Shown: in pieces, positions 8,683 through 16,647 of the stretch | Layout: every line of letters starts with the position of its first letter | How positions within the stretch are numbered: position 1 is the first letter of the stretch | Assembly: GCF_024594815.1 (NCBI RefSeq) | Contig: NZ_JANJOU010000004.1 | Coordinates: forward strand, 229,285 to 293,284 | Reading direction: 5' to 3' | DNA: 64,000 bases | Source of the DNA: Roseomonas populi | GTDB taxonomy: Bacteria; Pseudomonadota; Alphaproteobacteria; Acetobacterales; Acetobacteraceae | The notes under the pieces: model-generated | The model's input: only the letters and a program-made list of their open reading frames with translations | What the model was told of the DNA's origin: nothing | Database searches by the model: none | Translations under genes and position numbers: made by a program

Positions 8683-9610
8683 CGACGTACTGCTCCATCC
8701 GCCGGCGCATCGCCGCGTCCGGCATCCGGCCCTGGGCGGCGCGAAGGTTGTCGTCCACGTAGCGGGCCTGGGCCATGCCGGGCACGGCGCAGGTCACCCC
8801 CTCGTGGCTGACGAGGTACTTCAACATGAACTGCGCCCAGCTCGTCACGTCGATCTCAGCCGCCCATTCCGGCAGGGGCTTGCCCTGGGTGGCGCGGAAC
8901 ACGCTGCCCCGGCCGAAGGGCAGGTTGATGAACACGGCCATCCCCCGCTCCTTCGCCAAGGGGATGATGCGCTCGGCGGCGTTCCGGTTGTCCAGCGCGT
9001 AGTCGATCTGGATGGAATCCAGCTGCTCCCGGCGCATCATGGCCTCGAAGGCCTCGTACTGCCGGTCGAAGCTCGTGGTGGCGCCAAGGTAGCGGATCCG
9101 GCCGGCCTGCTTCAGTTCCCGCAGGTAGGCCAGTTCGTTCGTGATGTCGCGCAGGTTGTGCACGGCCAGCAGGTCGATCCGGTCCGTCCGCAGCGCCTTA
9201 AAGGAGGCGTCGATCTGCGCCCGCCCCTGCTCGATATTGTCCACCCCCACCTTGGTGCAGACGAAGAGAGAGGGCCGGATCTTCAGGTCGTCCATCAGCC
9301 CGCCCATGATCGCCTCGGCCTGGCCGTAGGATGGTGCGGTGTCCACCACCGTCCCGCCCAGCGCGTGGAAGCGGCGGAAGGTGTCGCGCAGCGGCGCCAC
9401 GTCCTCGCCGGGCTTCACCTCCTCGTAGCGCCGGGCGGAGCCGAGGCCGATCACCGGGATCATCTCGCCCGAGGAGGGAATGGGCTTGCGGACCAGGGTT
9501 CCCATCGCAGCCCCCGGAGCAGCCCCTTGCGCCGCAGAGCCCCGGGGCAGCGCCGTGGCGGCTAGGCCGGCCCCCACGCCGGTCAGGATCGTGCGGCGGG
9601 TGGTATGCAT
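8672..9610 (-). CDS. Tat-exported aldo/keto reductase
   Basis: Aldo/keto reductase of 312 residues with a twin-arginine signal (T-R-R-T-I-L-T at 4-10, hydrophobic stretch, cleavage near GSAAQG at about 28). The catalytic tetrad is in place: D90 and Y95 in VVDTAPSYGQ, K120 in FVCTKVG, and H151 in LLAVHNL. NADPH binding is suggested by the family barrel and a C-terminal VPGMAQ region. Tat export implies it folds with cofactor in the cytosol and works in the periplasm, an uncommon place for an NADPH enzyme. Its 3' end overlaps the following carrier gene by 11 bases. The 138 bases upstream separate it from zur on the same strand. Confidence 0.87.
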   Translation of the reverse strand: MHTTRRTILTGVGAGLAATALPRGSAAQGAAPGAAMGTLVRKPIPSSGEMIPVIGLGSARRYEEVKPGEDVAPLRDTFRRFHALGGTVVDTAPSYGQAEAIMGGLMDDLKIRPSLFVCTKVGVDNIEQGRAQIDASFKALRTDRIDLLAVHNLRDITNELAYLRELKQAGRIRYLGATTSFDRQYEAFEAMMRREQLDSIQIDYALDNRNAAERIIPLAKERGMAVFINLPFGRGSVFRATQGKPLPEWAAEIDVTSWAQFMLKYLVSHEGVTCAVPGMAQARYVDDNLRAAQGRMPDAAMRRRMEQYVDGL

Positions 9611-9748
9611 GGCGTCGTCTCCCCGGAAGGGCCCCCTTCGCCGCTGGATGCGGCGCGGGACGGCGTCGTGGCCATTCAGTTAGGGAGTGTTGCGCGGATG
9701 TAAGGTCCGGGGAACCGCCATTGTTCCGCCGGGCGAAGGGGCCGGCGG

Positions 9749-10276
9749 TCAGACCGCTGCGGCGCAGGCCTCGCAGGTGCCCTCCACCTCCACCGTGGCC
9801 CTGGCAGGGTGGAACCCGGCCGCCCGCGCCGCGGCCGCCACCGCCGCCGCCACGCTGTCGTCCGACAGTTCCGAAGTGCGGCCGCAGTTCCGGCAAATGA
9901 GGAACTGGTGGGGATGCTCCTCCCCATGGCCGTGCGCCGAATCGGTGCAGGGAATGAAGGCGTTCAGCCGCTCCACCCGATGGATCAGCCCCTGGGCCAT
10001 CAGGAAGTCCAGCGCCCGGTACACGGTCGGCGGCGCGGCCCCCGGCCGCTCCGCCCGCAGCCGGTCCAGCAGCGCATAGGCGCCGACGGGCTGTGGCGCC
10101 TCCAGCACCATCTCCAGCACCCGCCGCCGCAGCGGCGTCAACTGGGCGCCGCGGCGTAGGCAGGCCGCCTCCGCCTCGCGCAGCGCGCCGGCCGGGTCCG
10201 AAGGGGCGTGGTGGTGGTCGTGGTCGCCGTGGGGCATCCGGTCCTCGGGTGCGGCGCGGGTCTTCCGCGCCGGCAC
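9749..10276 (-). CDS. zur: Fur-family regulator, probably Zur
   Basis: Metal-sensing repressor of the Fur family, 175 residues from ATG 10276 or 162 from ATG 10237. The winged helix spans about residues 45-105 (LTPLRRRVLE ... APPTVYRALDFLMAQGLIHRVE). The structural zinc site is formed by C128/C131 (CRNC) and C168/C171 (CEAC). A His-rich N-terminus (HGDHDHHH at 16-23) is typical of zinc regulators, and the lack of the extended Fur iron signature favours Zur over Fur. No znuABC genes lie in the window, so targets are elsewhere. It is divergent from hisI with only 16 bases between the outer start codons. If the inner ATG is used there is room for a leader. Confidence 0.82.
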   Translation of the reverse strand: MPARKTRAAPEDRMPHGDHDHHHAPSDPAGALREAEAACLRRGAQLTPLRRRVLEMVLEAPQPVGAYALLDRLRAERPGAAPPTVYRALDFLMAQGLIHRVERLNAFIPCTDSAHGHGEEHPHQFLICRNCGRTSELSDDSVAAAVAAAARAAGFHPARATVEVEGTCEACAAAV

Positions 10277-10278
10277 GC

Positions 10279-10288
10279 CCTATATAGG
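10279..10288. promoter_or_regulatory. AT-rich palindrome in the zur/hisI divergent spacer, candidate -10 element
   Basis: CCTATATAGG is a perfect 10-bp palindrome in otherwise GC-rich DNA. TATATA ends 6 bases before the hisI ATG, the spacing expected between a -10 box and a transcription start, so hisI may be transcribed from its own ATG. The same palindrome could serve the divergent zur gene. This is inference from position and base composition only. Confidence 0.4.
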
Positions 10289-10292
10289 CGCC

Positions 10293-10769
10293 ATGAGCAC
10301 GCCGCCCAACCGCGCCCCAGAAGGGGCCCCATCGCGCCCCGCCGACCTGCCGGCCTGGAACCCGCCCACGCAGGAGGCCCGCTCCAGCTTCGTCGGGGCC
10401 CTCCGGCCCGACTCGAACGGGCTCGTCGCCGCCATCGCGCAGGCGCACGGCACCGGGGAGGTGCTGATGCTCGCCTGGATGAACGCGGAGGCGGTGGAGG
10501 AGACGCTTCGGACAGGCCGGGTCACCTACTACAGCCGCTCCCGCAAGGGCTTGTGGCGGAAGGGCGAGACCTCCGGCCAGGTGCAGCACCTGATCGATCT
10601 GCGCCTGGACTGCGACGGCGACGCGCTGCTCGCCACCGTCCACCAGGACGGCGTGGCCTGCCACACCGGCCGCCGCTCCTGCTTCTCCTGGGGACTGTCC
10701 GGGGAAGAAGTCCGCCCGTTGGAACCCGTCCTGGCCGATCCGGCGGCTCTCTACGGCGGGGCCCGTTGA
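10293..10769 (+). CDS. hisI: Phosphoribosyl-AMP cyclohydrolase
   Basis: Third step of histidine biosynthesis: opens the purine ring of phosphoribosyl-AMP. It is a stand-alone 158-residue HisI without a fused HisE domain, as usual in alphaproteobacteria. The metal and zinc residues are seen in LDCDGDALL (C107, D108, D110) and ACHTGRRSCF (C123, C130). LWRKGETSG (87-95) is the substrate loop. The first 25 residues are Pro/Ala-rich and not conserved. No Shine-Dalgarno sequence precedes the ATG; a TATATA box sits 6 bases upstream. It is separated from the other his genes, which is common in this group. Confidence 0.95.
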   Translation: MSTPPNRAPEGAPSRPADLPAWNPPTQEARSSFVGALRPDSNGLVAAIAQAHGTGEVLMLAWMNAEAVEETLRTGRVTYYSRSRKGLWRKGETSGQVQHLIDLRLDCDGDALLATVHQDGVACHTGRRSCFSWGLSGEEVRPLEPVLADPAALYGGAR

Positions 10770-10820
10770 CGCCTTCGTGCGGCAGAGGCTTCCCTTCCAG
10801 CCACACGGAAGGAATGCCGC

Positions 10821-11495
10821 ATGCCGCTCACCATGCCGGAGGAACTGATCCTCCTGATGCTCGACGACCGGAGCGGCCGCCTGCATGAAACGGCCGGCCC
10901 CGCTTCCGGCTACGCGGTAGCGGGCGCCATCCTGGCGGAGCTGGCGCTACGCAACCGGATCGACACGGACCCGCAGCGCCTCTTCGTGGCCGATGCCGCC
11001 CCGACCGGCGATGCGATTCTCGATCCCGTCCTCGCCCGCATCGCCGCCGATCCTGGCCCGAGCGAGGCGGAAGGCAGCGTGCCCCATAACAGCCGCTACT
11101 GGATCGAGACGCTGGGGCGCGAGGCCGAAACCTACCGGGAGGCCATTTTCGCGCGCCTTGTCGCCCAAGGCATCCTGCGGGAGGAGCAAGGCCGCTTCCT
11201 CTGGATCTTCCCGGAGCGCCGCTACCCCGTGATCTCCGACAAGGAGGAGCGCGAGGTGAAGGCTCGCCTGACGGGGGTGATCTTCAACGACGACATCCCC
11301 GAGCCGCGCGATTCGCTCCTCATCGGCCTCTGCCGCGCCGCCGGGCTGCTGCCGCTGATCCTGTCCGAGGAGACGCTCGAGGAGGTCGAGCCCCGGATCC
11401 AGCAGGTCGCCAATCTGGAGGAGCTCAGCCGCTCCCTCGGCAACGCCGTGCGCGACATCTTCATCGAGATGGCCCGCTACACGCCGATCATGTAA
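10821..11495 (+). CDS. GPP34 (GOLPH3/Vps74-like) family protein
   Basis: Soluble protein of 224 residues of the GPP34 family, named for the eukaryotic Golgi phosphoprotein GOLPH3/Vps74. The N-terminal signature MPEELILLMLDDRSGRLHE (about 5-23) and the following SGYAVAGAILAELALRNRI match the family's first helices, where bacterial members usually read LPEEL-LL-LDD-x-GR. The C-terminal half contains PVISDKEEREVKARL, LIGLCRAAGLLPLIL and the helix at 190-215. Eukaryotic members bind phosphatidylinositol 4-phosphate and glycosyltransferase tails; the bacterial role is not established. GGAAGGA precedes the ATG. lpxB follows 28 bases downstream, so a link to membrane lipid or glycosylation enzymes is conceivable. 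Confidence 0.82.
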   Translation: MPLTMPEELILLMLDDRSGRLHETAGPASGYAVAGAILAELALRNRIDTDPQRLFVADAAPTGDAILDPVLARIAADPGPSEAEGSVPHNSRYWIETLGREAETYREAIFARLVAQGILREEQGRFLWIFPERRYPVISDKEEREVKARLTGVIFNDDIPEPRDSLLIGLCRAAGLLPLILSEETLEEVEPRIQQVANLEELSRSLGNAVRDIFIEMARYTPIM

Positions 11496-11523
11496 GGGCT
11501 CGCGCCGCCGGTCCGGGCCGCTT

Positions 11524-12699
11524 ATGCAGCCCGCCATGCCGGAGAACCCTCCCCCCCTCCTCTATCTCGTTGCCGGAGAGGCCTCCGGCGACGTGCTGGG
11601 TGCCCGCCTGATCGCGGCCCTGCGGGAGTTCCGGCCCGGCCTGGCCATCGCCGGCATCGGCGGCGCCCGCATGGCCGAGCAGGGCGTGGAGAGCCTCTTC
11701 CCCATGCGGGAGCTGGCGCTGATGGGGCTGCTGGAGGTGCTGCCCAACCTCCGCAGCCTCGCCCGCCGCATGGATCAGACCGTGGCGGACATCACCGCCC
11801 GCCGCCCCGCCGCCCTGGTCACAATCGACAGCCCCGGCTTCGCCCTGCGCCTGGCTAAGCGCGTGAAGCCGCTGGGAATCCCGGTGATCCACTACGTCGC
11901 CCCCCAGGTCTGGGCCTGGCGGCAGGGCCGGGTGAAGGAGATGGCGCACCGGCTGGACCGCATCCTCGCCCTGCTGCCCTTCGAGCCGCCCTTTTTCGAG
12001 CGTGCCGGCATCCCCGTGACCTTCGTCGGCCACCCCGTGCTGGAGAGCGGCGCGGACAGGGGAGACGCCTCCCGCTTCCGCGCCGCCCACGGGCTGCGGC
12101 CGGAGGAGCGCGTGGTGCTGGTCATGCCCGGCAGCCGCCGCACGGAGATCCGCCGCCTCCTGCCCATCTTCGGGGAGGCGCTGCGCCTTCTCTCCGCGCG
12201 CGTGCCGGGCCTGCGCCCCGTGGTGCCGCTCGCTGGCCCCGTGGAGGAGGCGGTGCGCGCGGCCGCGGCCGGCTGGACCCCCGGCCCGATCCTGGTGCGC
12301 GACGTGGCGGAGAAGCACGACGCCTATGCCGCCGCTTCCGTCGGCCTTATCAAGTCCGGCACCTCCTCGCTGGAGGTGGCGCTGGCGGGCGTGCCGATGG
12401 TGGTGGGCTACAAGGTAAACCCGGTCACGGCCGCCATCGTGCGGCGGCTGATCAAGGTGCGCTACGCCAGCATCGTGAACCTGCTGGCGGATGCCCCCGT
12501 CATTCCAGAGTACCTCCAGCAGGACTGCCGCCCGGACCGGCTGGCCGCCGGACTCGAAACTCTGCTGGCGAACGGCCCTGAGGCAGCCGCCCAGCGCGAG
12601 GGCTTCGCGCGCGTCATGTCGCAACTGGCGGCGCCCGGCGGGGGCAGCCCCAGCGAGGCCGCGGCACGGGCCGTTCTGGACACCACCGGGCTAGCATAG
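11524..12699 (+). CDS. lpxB: Lipid-A-disaccharide synthase
   Basis: GT19 glycosyltransferase, 391 residues, joining UDP-2,3-diacylglucosamine and lipid X into the lipid A disaccharide at the inner face of the cytoplasmic membrane. Motifs in order: LVAGEASGDVLGARL near residue 18, HYVAPQVWAWRQGRVKEM near 123, MPGSRRTEIRRLLP near 202, and SGTSSLEVALAGVPMVVGY near 280. The ATG at 11524 is taken, but ATG 11536 four codons later is also possible since neither has a clear ribosome site. The gene shows the organism makes lipid A. lpxA, lpxD and fabZ, its usual partners, are not in the window. Confidence 0.95.
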   Translation: MQPAMPENPPPLLYLVAGEASGDVLGARLIAALREFRPGLAIAGIGGARMAEQGVESLFPMRELALMGLLEVLPNLRSLARRMDQTVADITARRPAALVTIDSPGFALRLAKRVKPLGIPVIHYVAPQVWAWRQGRVKEMAHRLDRILALLPFEPPFFERAGIPVTFVGHPVLESGADRGDASRFRAAHGLRPEERVVLVMPGSRRTEIRRLLPIFGEALRLLSARVPGLRPVVPLAGPVEEAVRAAAAGWTPGPILVRDVAEKHDAYAAASVGLIKSGTSSLEVALAGVPMVVGYKVNPVTAAIVRRLIKVRYASIVNLLADAPVIPEYLQQDCRPDRLAAGLETLLANGPEAAAQREGFARVMSQLAAPGGGSPSEAAARAVLDTTGLA

Positions 12700-12702
12700 A
12701 GA

Positions 12703-12733
12703 AAGGGCCGCGGCATCGGCCACGGCCCCCTTC
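12703..12733. terminator. Hairpin between convergent lpxB and ysnF-like genes
   Basis: GGGCCGCGG, a 6-base loop, then CCACGGCCC form a 9-bp stem with one mismatch. It is flanked by AAA on the left and CCCTT on the right, so it can act on transcripts from either side. It lies directly after the lpxB stop and 17 bases before the end of the convergent stress-protein gene. Confidence 0.6.
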
Positions 12734-12749
12734 CCTGTTTCAGGCCGGA

Positions 12750-13736
12750 TCAGACGCCGGGCATGCGGCCCTTGCCCGTCCCGGTCGTGCCGCCGAGGGT
12801 CGCGCCGGCGTTGCGGTCGTCCTCCACCTCCACCTCGGTGTGGCGCACGGTGTCGGAGACGTTCTGCGTGCGCTCCTCTACCTGCTTGCGGATAACCAAC
12901 TCTTCCTTCACCCGCGCCTCCTTGGAGACCACGGCCTCCTCGGTGTGCTCCACCGCCTCGATCGTGCGCTCGCGGAAGGCGTCATCGGCGGCCGAGAGCG
13001 GCAGGTCCACCGGGCGGCGCTCCACCTGAACGCGCTCGTCGCGCAGCGTCACGGACTCGTTCACGGGCGTCTCGACGACGTAGGAGCGGACGCGGACCCG
13101 ACCGCGATCCATCTCGCGCTTGGAAATGCGGAGCTGCTCCTCCACGACGGGGATGCGCTCCTCCCTCGTGTCCGACGCCCCCATGGCGCCGGCGGCGGAG
13201 GTGCCGGCGGCAGTGCCGCCCATGCCCGCCGTGCCCGTGGTCCCGGTCGTCGCCGCACCGGCGACAGGCAGCGGCGTGCCGCCCACGGCCGGCGTGGAGG
13301 TGCCGCCCATCATCGCCGCGCCCACGGCGGCGGAGGTGTTCATCGGCACGCCCGTGCCCGCGGAGTCATCGGCCTGGTAGCCGCTCCAGCCGGCGGAACG
13401 CCACTCGGCCTCGCGGGAATCCAGGTCCACCGCGCCGTGCTGCTCGAAGACGTCCAGGGCATGGTCCACCAGCCCCTCATCCACCTCGGCGGAGACGACG
13501 TAGCCGCCGCGGCGGATGCCCTCGGAATAGGCGTAGCGATCCTCGTCGGGGATGAAGAGGTCACGCAGCGAGGCCCAGAAGCCGCGATCCTCCGCGGTGC
13601 CGGTGGCTGTGGCCGTCGTCCCGGCGCCGTGCACGGAGATCTTGGCGGGATTCACGCCGTCGTGCTGGCGCAGGTGCTCGGCCACCGCATCGGCCTCGGC
13701 GCGCGTGTCAAACAGACCGGTGATGGTGCGGGTCAT
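12750..13736 (-). CDS. YsnF/AvaK-domain (DUF2382) stress protein
   Basis: Soluble protein of 328 residues in three parts. Residues 1-95 resemble the general stress protein 17M/YflT fold (TITGLFDTRAEADAVAEHL, with GGYVVSAEVDEGLVDHALDVF as the last strand and helix). Residues 115-190 are a Gly/Ala/Thr low-complexity linker. Residues 192-305 form a DUF2382 domain (IPVVEEQLRISKREMDRGRV, then VERRPVD and TIEAVEHTEEAVVSKEARV). The family is linked to general stress and desiccation in bacteria, without a known biochemical activity. A second DUF2382 gene lies 47 bases upstream on the same strand, so they are probably co-transcribed. Confidence 0.82.
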   Translation of the reverse strand: MTRTITGLFDTRAEADAVAEHLRQHDGVNPAKISVHGAGTTATATGTAEDRGFWASLRDLFIPDEDRYAYSEGIRRGGYVVSAEVDEGLVDHALDVFEQHGAVDLDSREAEWRSAGWSGYQADDSAGTGVPMNTSAAVGAAMMGGTSTPAVGGTPLPVAGAATTGTTGTAGMGGTAAGTSAAGAMGASDTREERIPVVEEQLRISKREMDRGRVRVRSYVVETPVNESVTLRDERVQVERRPVDLPLSAADDAFRERTIEAVEHTEEAVVSKEARVKEELVIRKQVEERTQNVSDTVRHTEVEVEDDRNAGATLGGTTGTGKGRMPGV

Positions 13737-13783
13737 GCGTTCTCTCCTTGACGAGTTGGGGACGTTGGAAGCGAGACGGACGC

Positions 13784-14185
13784 TCAGCGTTCCGCAGGAT
13801 CGGCTGCGGGTGGGACGCGCTCCACCACGGCGTGCTGCACGCGCCGCGTGGCCGGCCGCTCCACGGTTGTCTCCGTGTCGCTCAGCCGGAGATGGATCTC
13901 CTCCCGGAGGACGAGCCGCTTCTCGACGACGAGGACCTCCTCGACGACGGGGATGATGAGGACGTTGCCGTCCTGGCGGACCTTGGGAACTTCCGTCACC
14001 GTCCGTCCCACCGGCCGGCGCTCCACCTCGGCCTCGCGCGTGCGGAGCGTCTCCCGCAGCACCTCCTCCACCGTCTCGGTGGAGAGGGAGACGCGGACAC
14101 GCCCGGTTTCCACGGCGCGCTTCTCGATACGGAGCGCTTCCTCGACGAGGGGAAGCACGGTCTCGGCACTGGCCTCGTCCGTCAT
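13784..14185 (-). CDS. Short YsnF/DUF2382 protein
   Basis: Protein of 133 residues made almost entirely of one DUF2382 domain: LPLVEEALRIEKRAVETGRVRVSL at the N-terminus, VEEVLRETLRTREAEVERRPVG in the middle, then VEEVLVVEKRLVLREEIHL as a second repeat-like unit. The ATG at 14185 is preferred over an in-frame ATG at 14212 because GAGGGTG stands just upstream of it. It precedes the larger DUF2382 protein in the same orientation. The two domains are clearly related but differ in loops, as expected of an old tandem duplication. No catalytic residues are evident. Confidence 0.78.
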   Translation of the reverse strand: MTDEASAETVLPLVEEALRIEKRAVETGRVRVSLSTETVEEVLRETLRTREAEVERRPVGRTVTEVPKVRQDGNVLIIPVVEEVLVVEKRLVLREEIHLRLSDTETTVERPATRRVQHAVVERVPPAADPAER

Positions 14186-14255
14186 GTCACCCTCATCGTG
14201 GACCCGGCGCAAAAACGGCCGAGTCGCGGAGGGGTTGCCGGGACCGGGCCGGCCG

Positions 14256-16559
14256 TTACCTGGCGTGGCGCTTCGGCCGGGCCTTGCGGCGGAGTTCCAT
14301 GAGGTCCGCCTCCTCCCGCGCCGCGTTGCGCAGCAGCGCCTCCTGGCCCCAGCGGTACTGCGGCGGGCAGAAGGTCCGCACGCCGTACCGGGCCGCCGCC
14401 TCCATCGTGAAGGAGGGGTCCACCAGATGCGGCCGCGCCAGCGCCACCAGGTCCGCGCGCCCCGCGGCCAGGATGGTGTTCACCTGGTCCGCGCTGGTGA
14501 TGCTGCCCACGGCCACGGTGGCCACCTTTGCCTCGTTCCGGATCATGTCGGCATAGGGCACCTGGAACATGCGCCCGTACTGGGGCGCGCTGCGCGCCAC
14601 CGTCTGGCCGGTGGAAACGTCCAGCAGGTCGCAGCCCTCCTCCGCGAAGGCGCGGGCGATCGCCACCGTGTCCTCATCCGTCACGCCGCCCTCGGCCCAG
14701 TCGGTGGCGGAGACGCGCACACTCATCGGCCGGTCGGAGGGCCACACGGCGCGGATGGCGCGGTACACCTCCAGCGGGTAGCGCAGCCGGTTCTCCAGGC
14801 TGCCGCCGTACTCGTCCGTGCGGTGGTTCGTCAGCGGGGAGAGGAAGCTGGCCATCAGGTAGCCGTGGGCACAGTGGAACTCCAGCATGTCGAAGCCCGC
14901 CCGCGCGCCCCTGCGCGCCGCCGCCACGAAATCCTCACGCACCTTGTCCATCTCCGCGCGGGTGATCTCGCGCGGCACCTGGCTGTTGGGGAAGTAGGGG
15001 AGCGCGCTGGCCGAGACGATGGGCCAGGCGCCTTCCTCCAGCGGCTGGTCCATTCCCTCCCACATCAGCTTCGTCGCGCCCTTCTGCCCGGCATGACCGA
15101 GTTGCAGGGCGATCTTCCCCGCCCCGTGCGCGTGGCAGAAATCGACGATCCGCTTCCAGGCCGCCTCCTGCTCGTCGTTCCACAGCCCCGTGCAGCCCGG
15201 CGTGATCCGCGCCTCGGGCGAGACGCAGGTCATCTCGGTGAAAATCAGCCCCGCCCCACCGGTCGCGCGGGCGCCGTAATGCATGAGGTGCCAGTCATCG
15301 GGCATGCCGTCCTTCGCCGAATACTGGCACATGGCGGAGACGACCGTGCGGTTCGGCACGATCATGTCACGCAGCCGGAAGGGCTGGAACATCGGCGGCG
15401 CGCCGGCGGCCGGGGAAAGCCCCTCCGCGCGCACTTCCTCCTCGAAAAGCTTCCGGGACTCCTCCACGAATTCCGGCGCGCGCAGCGCCAGGTTGTCCCA
15501 GGTGATCGCCTTGGCGCGGGTCATCACCCCGAAGGCGAAGCGTGTCGCGGGCATGTGCCAGAAGCGGTCCACGTGCTCGAACCAGACCAGGGAGACATCG
15601 GCCGCGTGCTGGATCTTCTCCACGTCCTCGCGCCGCCCGGTCTCGAAGCGCCGCAGCGCCTCCTCTACCGTCCCGCCCTTCATGAAGGCGCCGTGCAGCG
15701 CGATGGCATCCTCCATCGCCAGCTTCGTGCCGGAGCCGATAGAGAAATGCGCCGTCGCCTTGGCATCGCCCAGCAGCACCACATTCCCCTTGGACCAGCG
15801 CTTGCAGCGCATCATCGGGAACTGCCGCCACATGGAGCGGTTGGTGATCAGCTTGTGGCCCTGCAGCTCCTCGGCGAAGACCTCCTCAAGGAAGGCCGCG
15901 CTCTCCGCCTCGCTCTTGCCCTCAAGCCCGGCGCGCTCGAAGGTTTCCGGGTCCGTCTCCAGAACCCAGGTGCTCGCCCCCGCCTCGTACTGGTAGCAGT
16001 GGGCGATGAAGATGCCCTCGGGTCGTTCCTTGAAGAAGAACGTGAAGGCGTCGAAGGGCCGGGTGCTGCCCATCCAGGTGAAGCGGTTCGGCCGCAGGTC
16101 CACCGAGGGCTCGAAATGCGCGAGGTCGCTGTTCCGCACGGCGCTGTTGATGCCGTCCGCCGCCACGATCAGGTCCGCGTCCGGGAAGTCGGCCGGCGTC
16201 ACGTCGCGCTGGAACTCCAGCTCCACCCCAAGCTCCCGCGCGCGCTGTTGCAGCAGCAAGAGGAGGGTGCGCCGGGAGCAGCCGCAGAACCCGTTGCCGC
16301 CGATCCGGTGCACCGCGCCCTTGGCGTGAATCTCGATGTCGTCCCAGTATGCGAAGGCGTCGCGGATGGCCTCGTAGGAGGGGCGGTCGGCCTTCTCAAA
16401 GGTGTCCAGGGTCTGGTCGCTGAACACCACGCCGAAGCCGAAGGTGTCGTCGGCCCGGTTGCGCTCCACCACCGTGACCCGCGCATCCGGCCGGTCCCGC
16501 TTCATCAGGATCGCGAAGTAGAGCCCAGCCGGTCCGCCGCCGATGATCGCGATCCGCAT
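14256..16559 (-). CDS. Aryl-CoA monooxygenase / old-yellow-enzyme fusion (2-aminobenzoyl-CoA monooxygenase/reductase type)
   Basis: Flavoenzyme fusion of 767 residues. Residues 1-375 form an aromatic hydroxylase: GGGPAGL FAD loop at 7-13, ADGINS (134-139) and GDAKATAHFSIGSG (264-277). Residues 390-750 form an OYE-type reductase: AMCQYSAKDG with C411 and Y413, HCAHGY with H562 and H565, and YGGSLENR (584-591). In Azoarcus evansii such a fusion hydroxylates and then reduces 2-aminobenzoyl-CoA to 2-amino-5-oxocyclohex-1-ene-carbonyl-CoA; relatives are annotated salicylyl-CoA 5-hydroxylase. The divergent operon of aryl-CoA ligase, beta-oxidation-like enzymes and Rid protein favours the anthranilate route. 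The ATG at 16559 is chosen because MRIAIIGGG is the family start. Confidence 0.88.
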   Translation of the reverse strand: MRIAIIGGGPAGLYFAILMKRDRPDARVTVVERNRADDTFGFGVVFSDQTLDTFEKADRPSYEAIRDAFAYWDDIEIHAKGAVHRIGGNGFCGCSRRTLLLLLQQRARELGVELEFQRDVTPADFPDADLIVAADGINSAVRNSDLAHFEPSVDLRPNRFTWMGSTRPFDAFTFFFKERPEGIFIAHCYQYEAGASTWVLETDPETFERAGLEGKSEAESAAFLEEVFAEELQGHKLITNRSMWRQFPMMRCKRWSKGNVVLLGDAKATAHFSIGSGTKLAMEDAIALHGAFMKGGTVEEALRRFETGRREDVEKIQHAADVSLVWFEHVDRFWHMPATRFAFGVMTRAKAITWDNLALRAPEFVEESRKLFEEEVRAEGLSPAAGAPPMFQPFRLRDMIVPNRTVVSAMCQYSAKDGMPDDWHLMHYGARATGGAGLIFTEMTCVSPEARITPGCTGLWNDEQEAAWKRIVDFCHAHGAGKIALQLGHAGQKGATKLMWEGMDQPLEEGAWPIVSASALPYFPNSQVPREITRAEMDKVREDFVAAARRGARAGFDMLEFHCAHGYLMASFLSPLTNHRTDEYGGSLENRLRYPLEVYRAIRAVWPSDRPMSVRVSATDWAEGGVTDEDTVAIARAFAEEGCDLLDVSTGQTVARSAPQYGRMFQVPYADMIRNEAKVATVAVGSITSADQVNTILAAGRADLVALARPHLVDPSFTMEAAARYGVRTFCPPQYRWGQEALLRNAAREEADLMELRRKARPKRHAR

Positions 16560-16592
16560 GGAAGGCCTCCTGGATACCCGAACCCCAGATAG

Positions 16593-16607
16593 TTTAGGCT
16601 TCAAGCA
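16593..16607. repeat. Direct repeat copy 1, candidate MarR operator
   Basis: TTTAGGCTTCAAGCA, identical over 15 bases to the copy at 16648. Its first 12 bases are an imperfect dyad (8 of 12 symmetric positions, TTnAnGCnTnAA), the shape expected for a MarR-family site. It lies 34 bases upstream of the monooxygenase fusion start, between the divergent arms. Confidence 0.55.
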
Positions 16608-16647
16608 ACGGGGCTTTCAACACGCTTGCGGGCCGACCGGAAAACAT

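Noticed and set aside
9745..9757. GCGGTCAGACCGC dyad at the zur stop codon
   Set aside because: It spans the stop codon and coding end. There is no run of T, and such short GC dyads are common in this DNA.
10279..10288. CCTATATAGG as a Zur box controlling zur
   Set aside because: It lacks the longer GTTATA-type arms known for alphaproteobacterial Zur sites and is more simply a -10 region.
13848..16592. A 914-codon open frame on the plus strand opposite the aryl-CoA monooxygenase fusion gene
   Set aside because: It is antisense to a protein with every flavoenzyme motif intact. Its composition (Arg, His, Gln, Pro-rich) is what reverse frames give in very GC-rich DNA.
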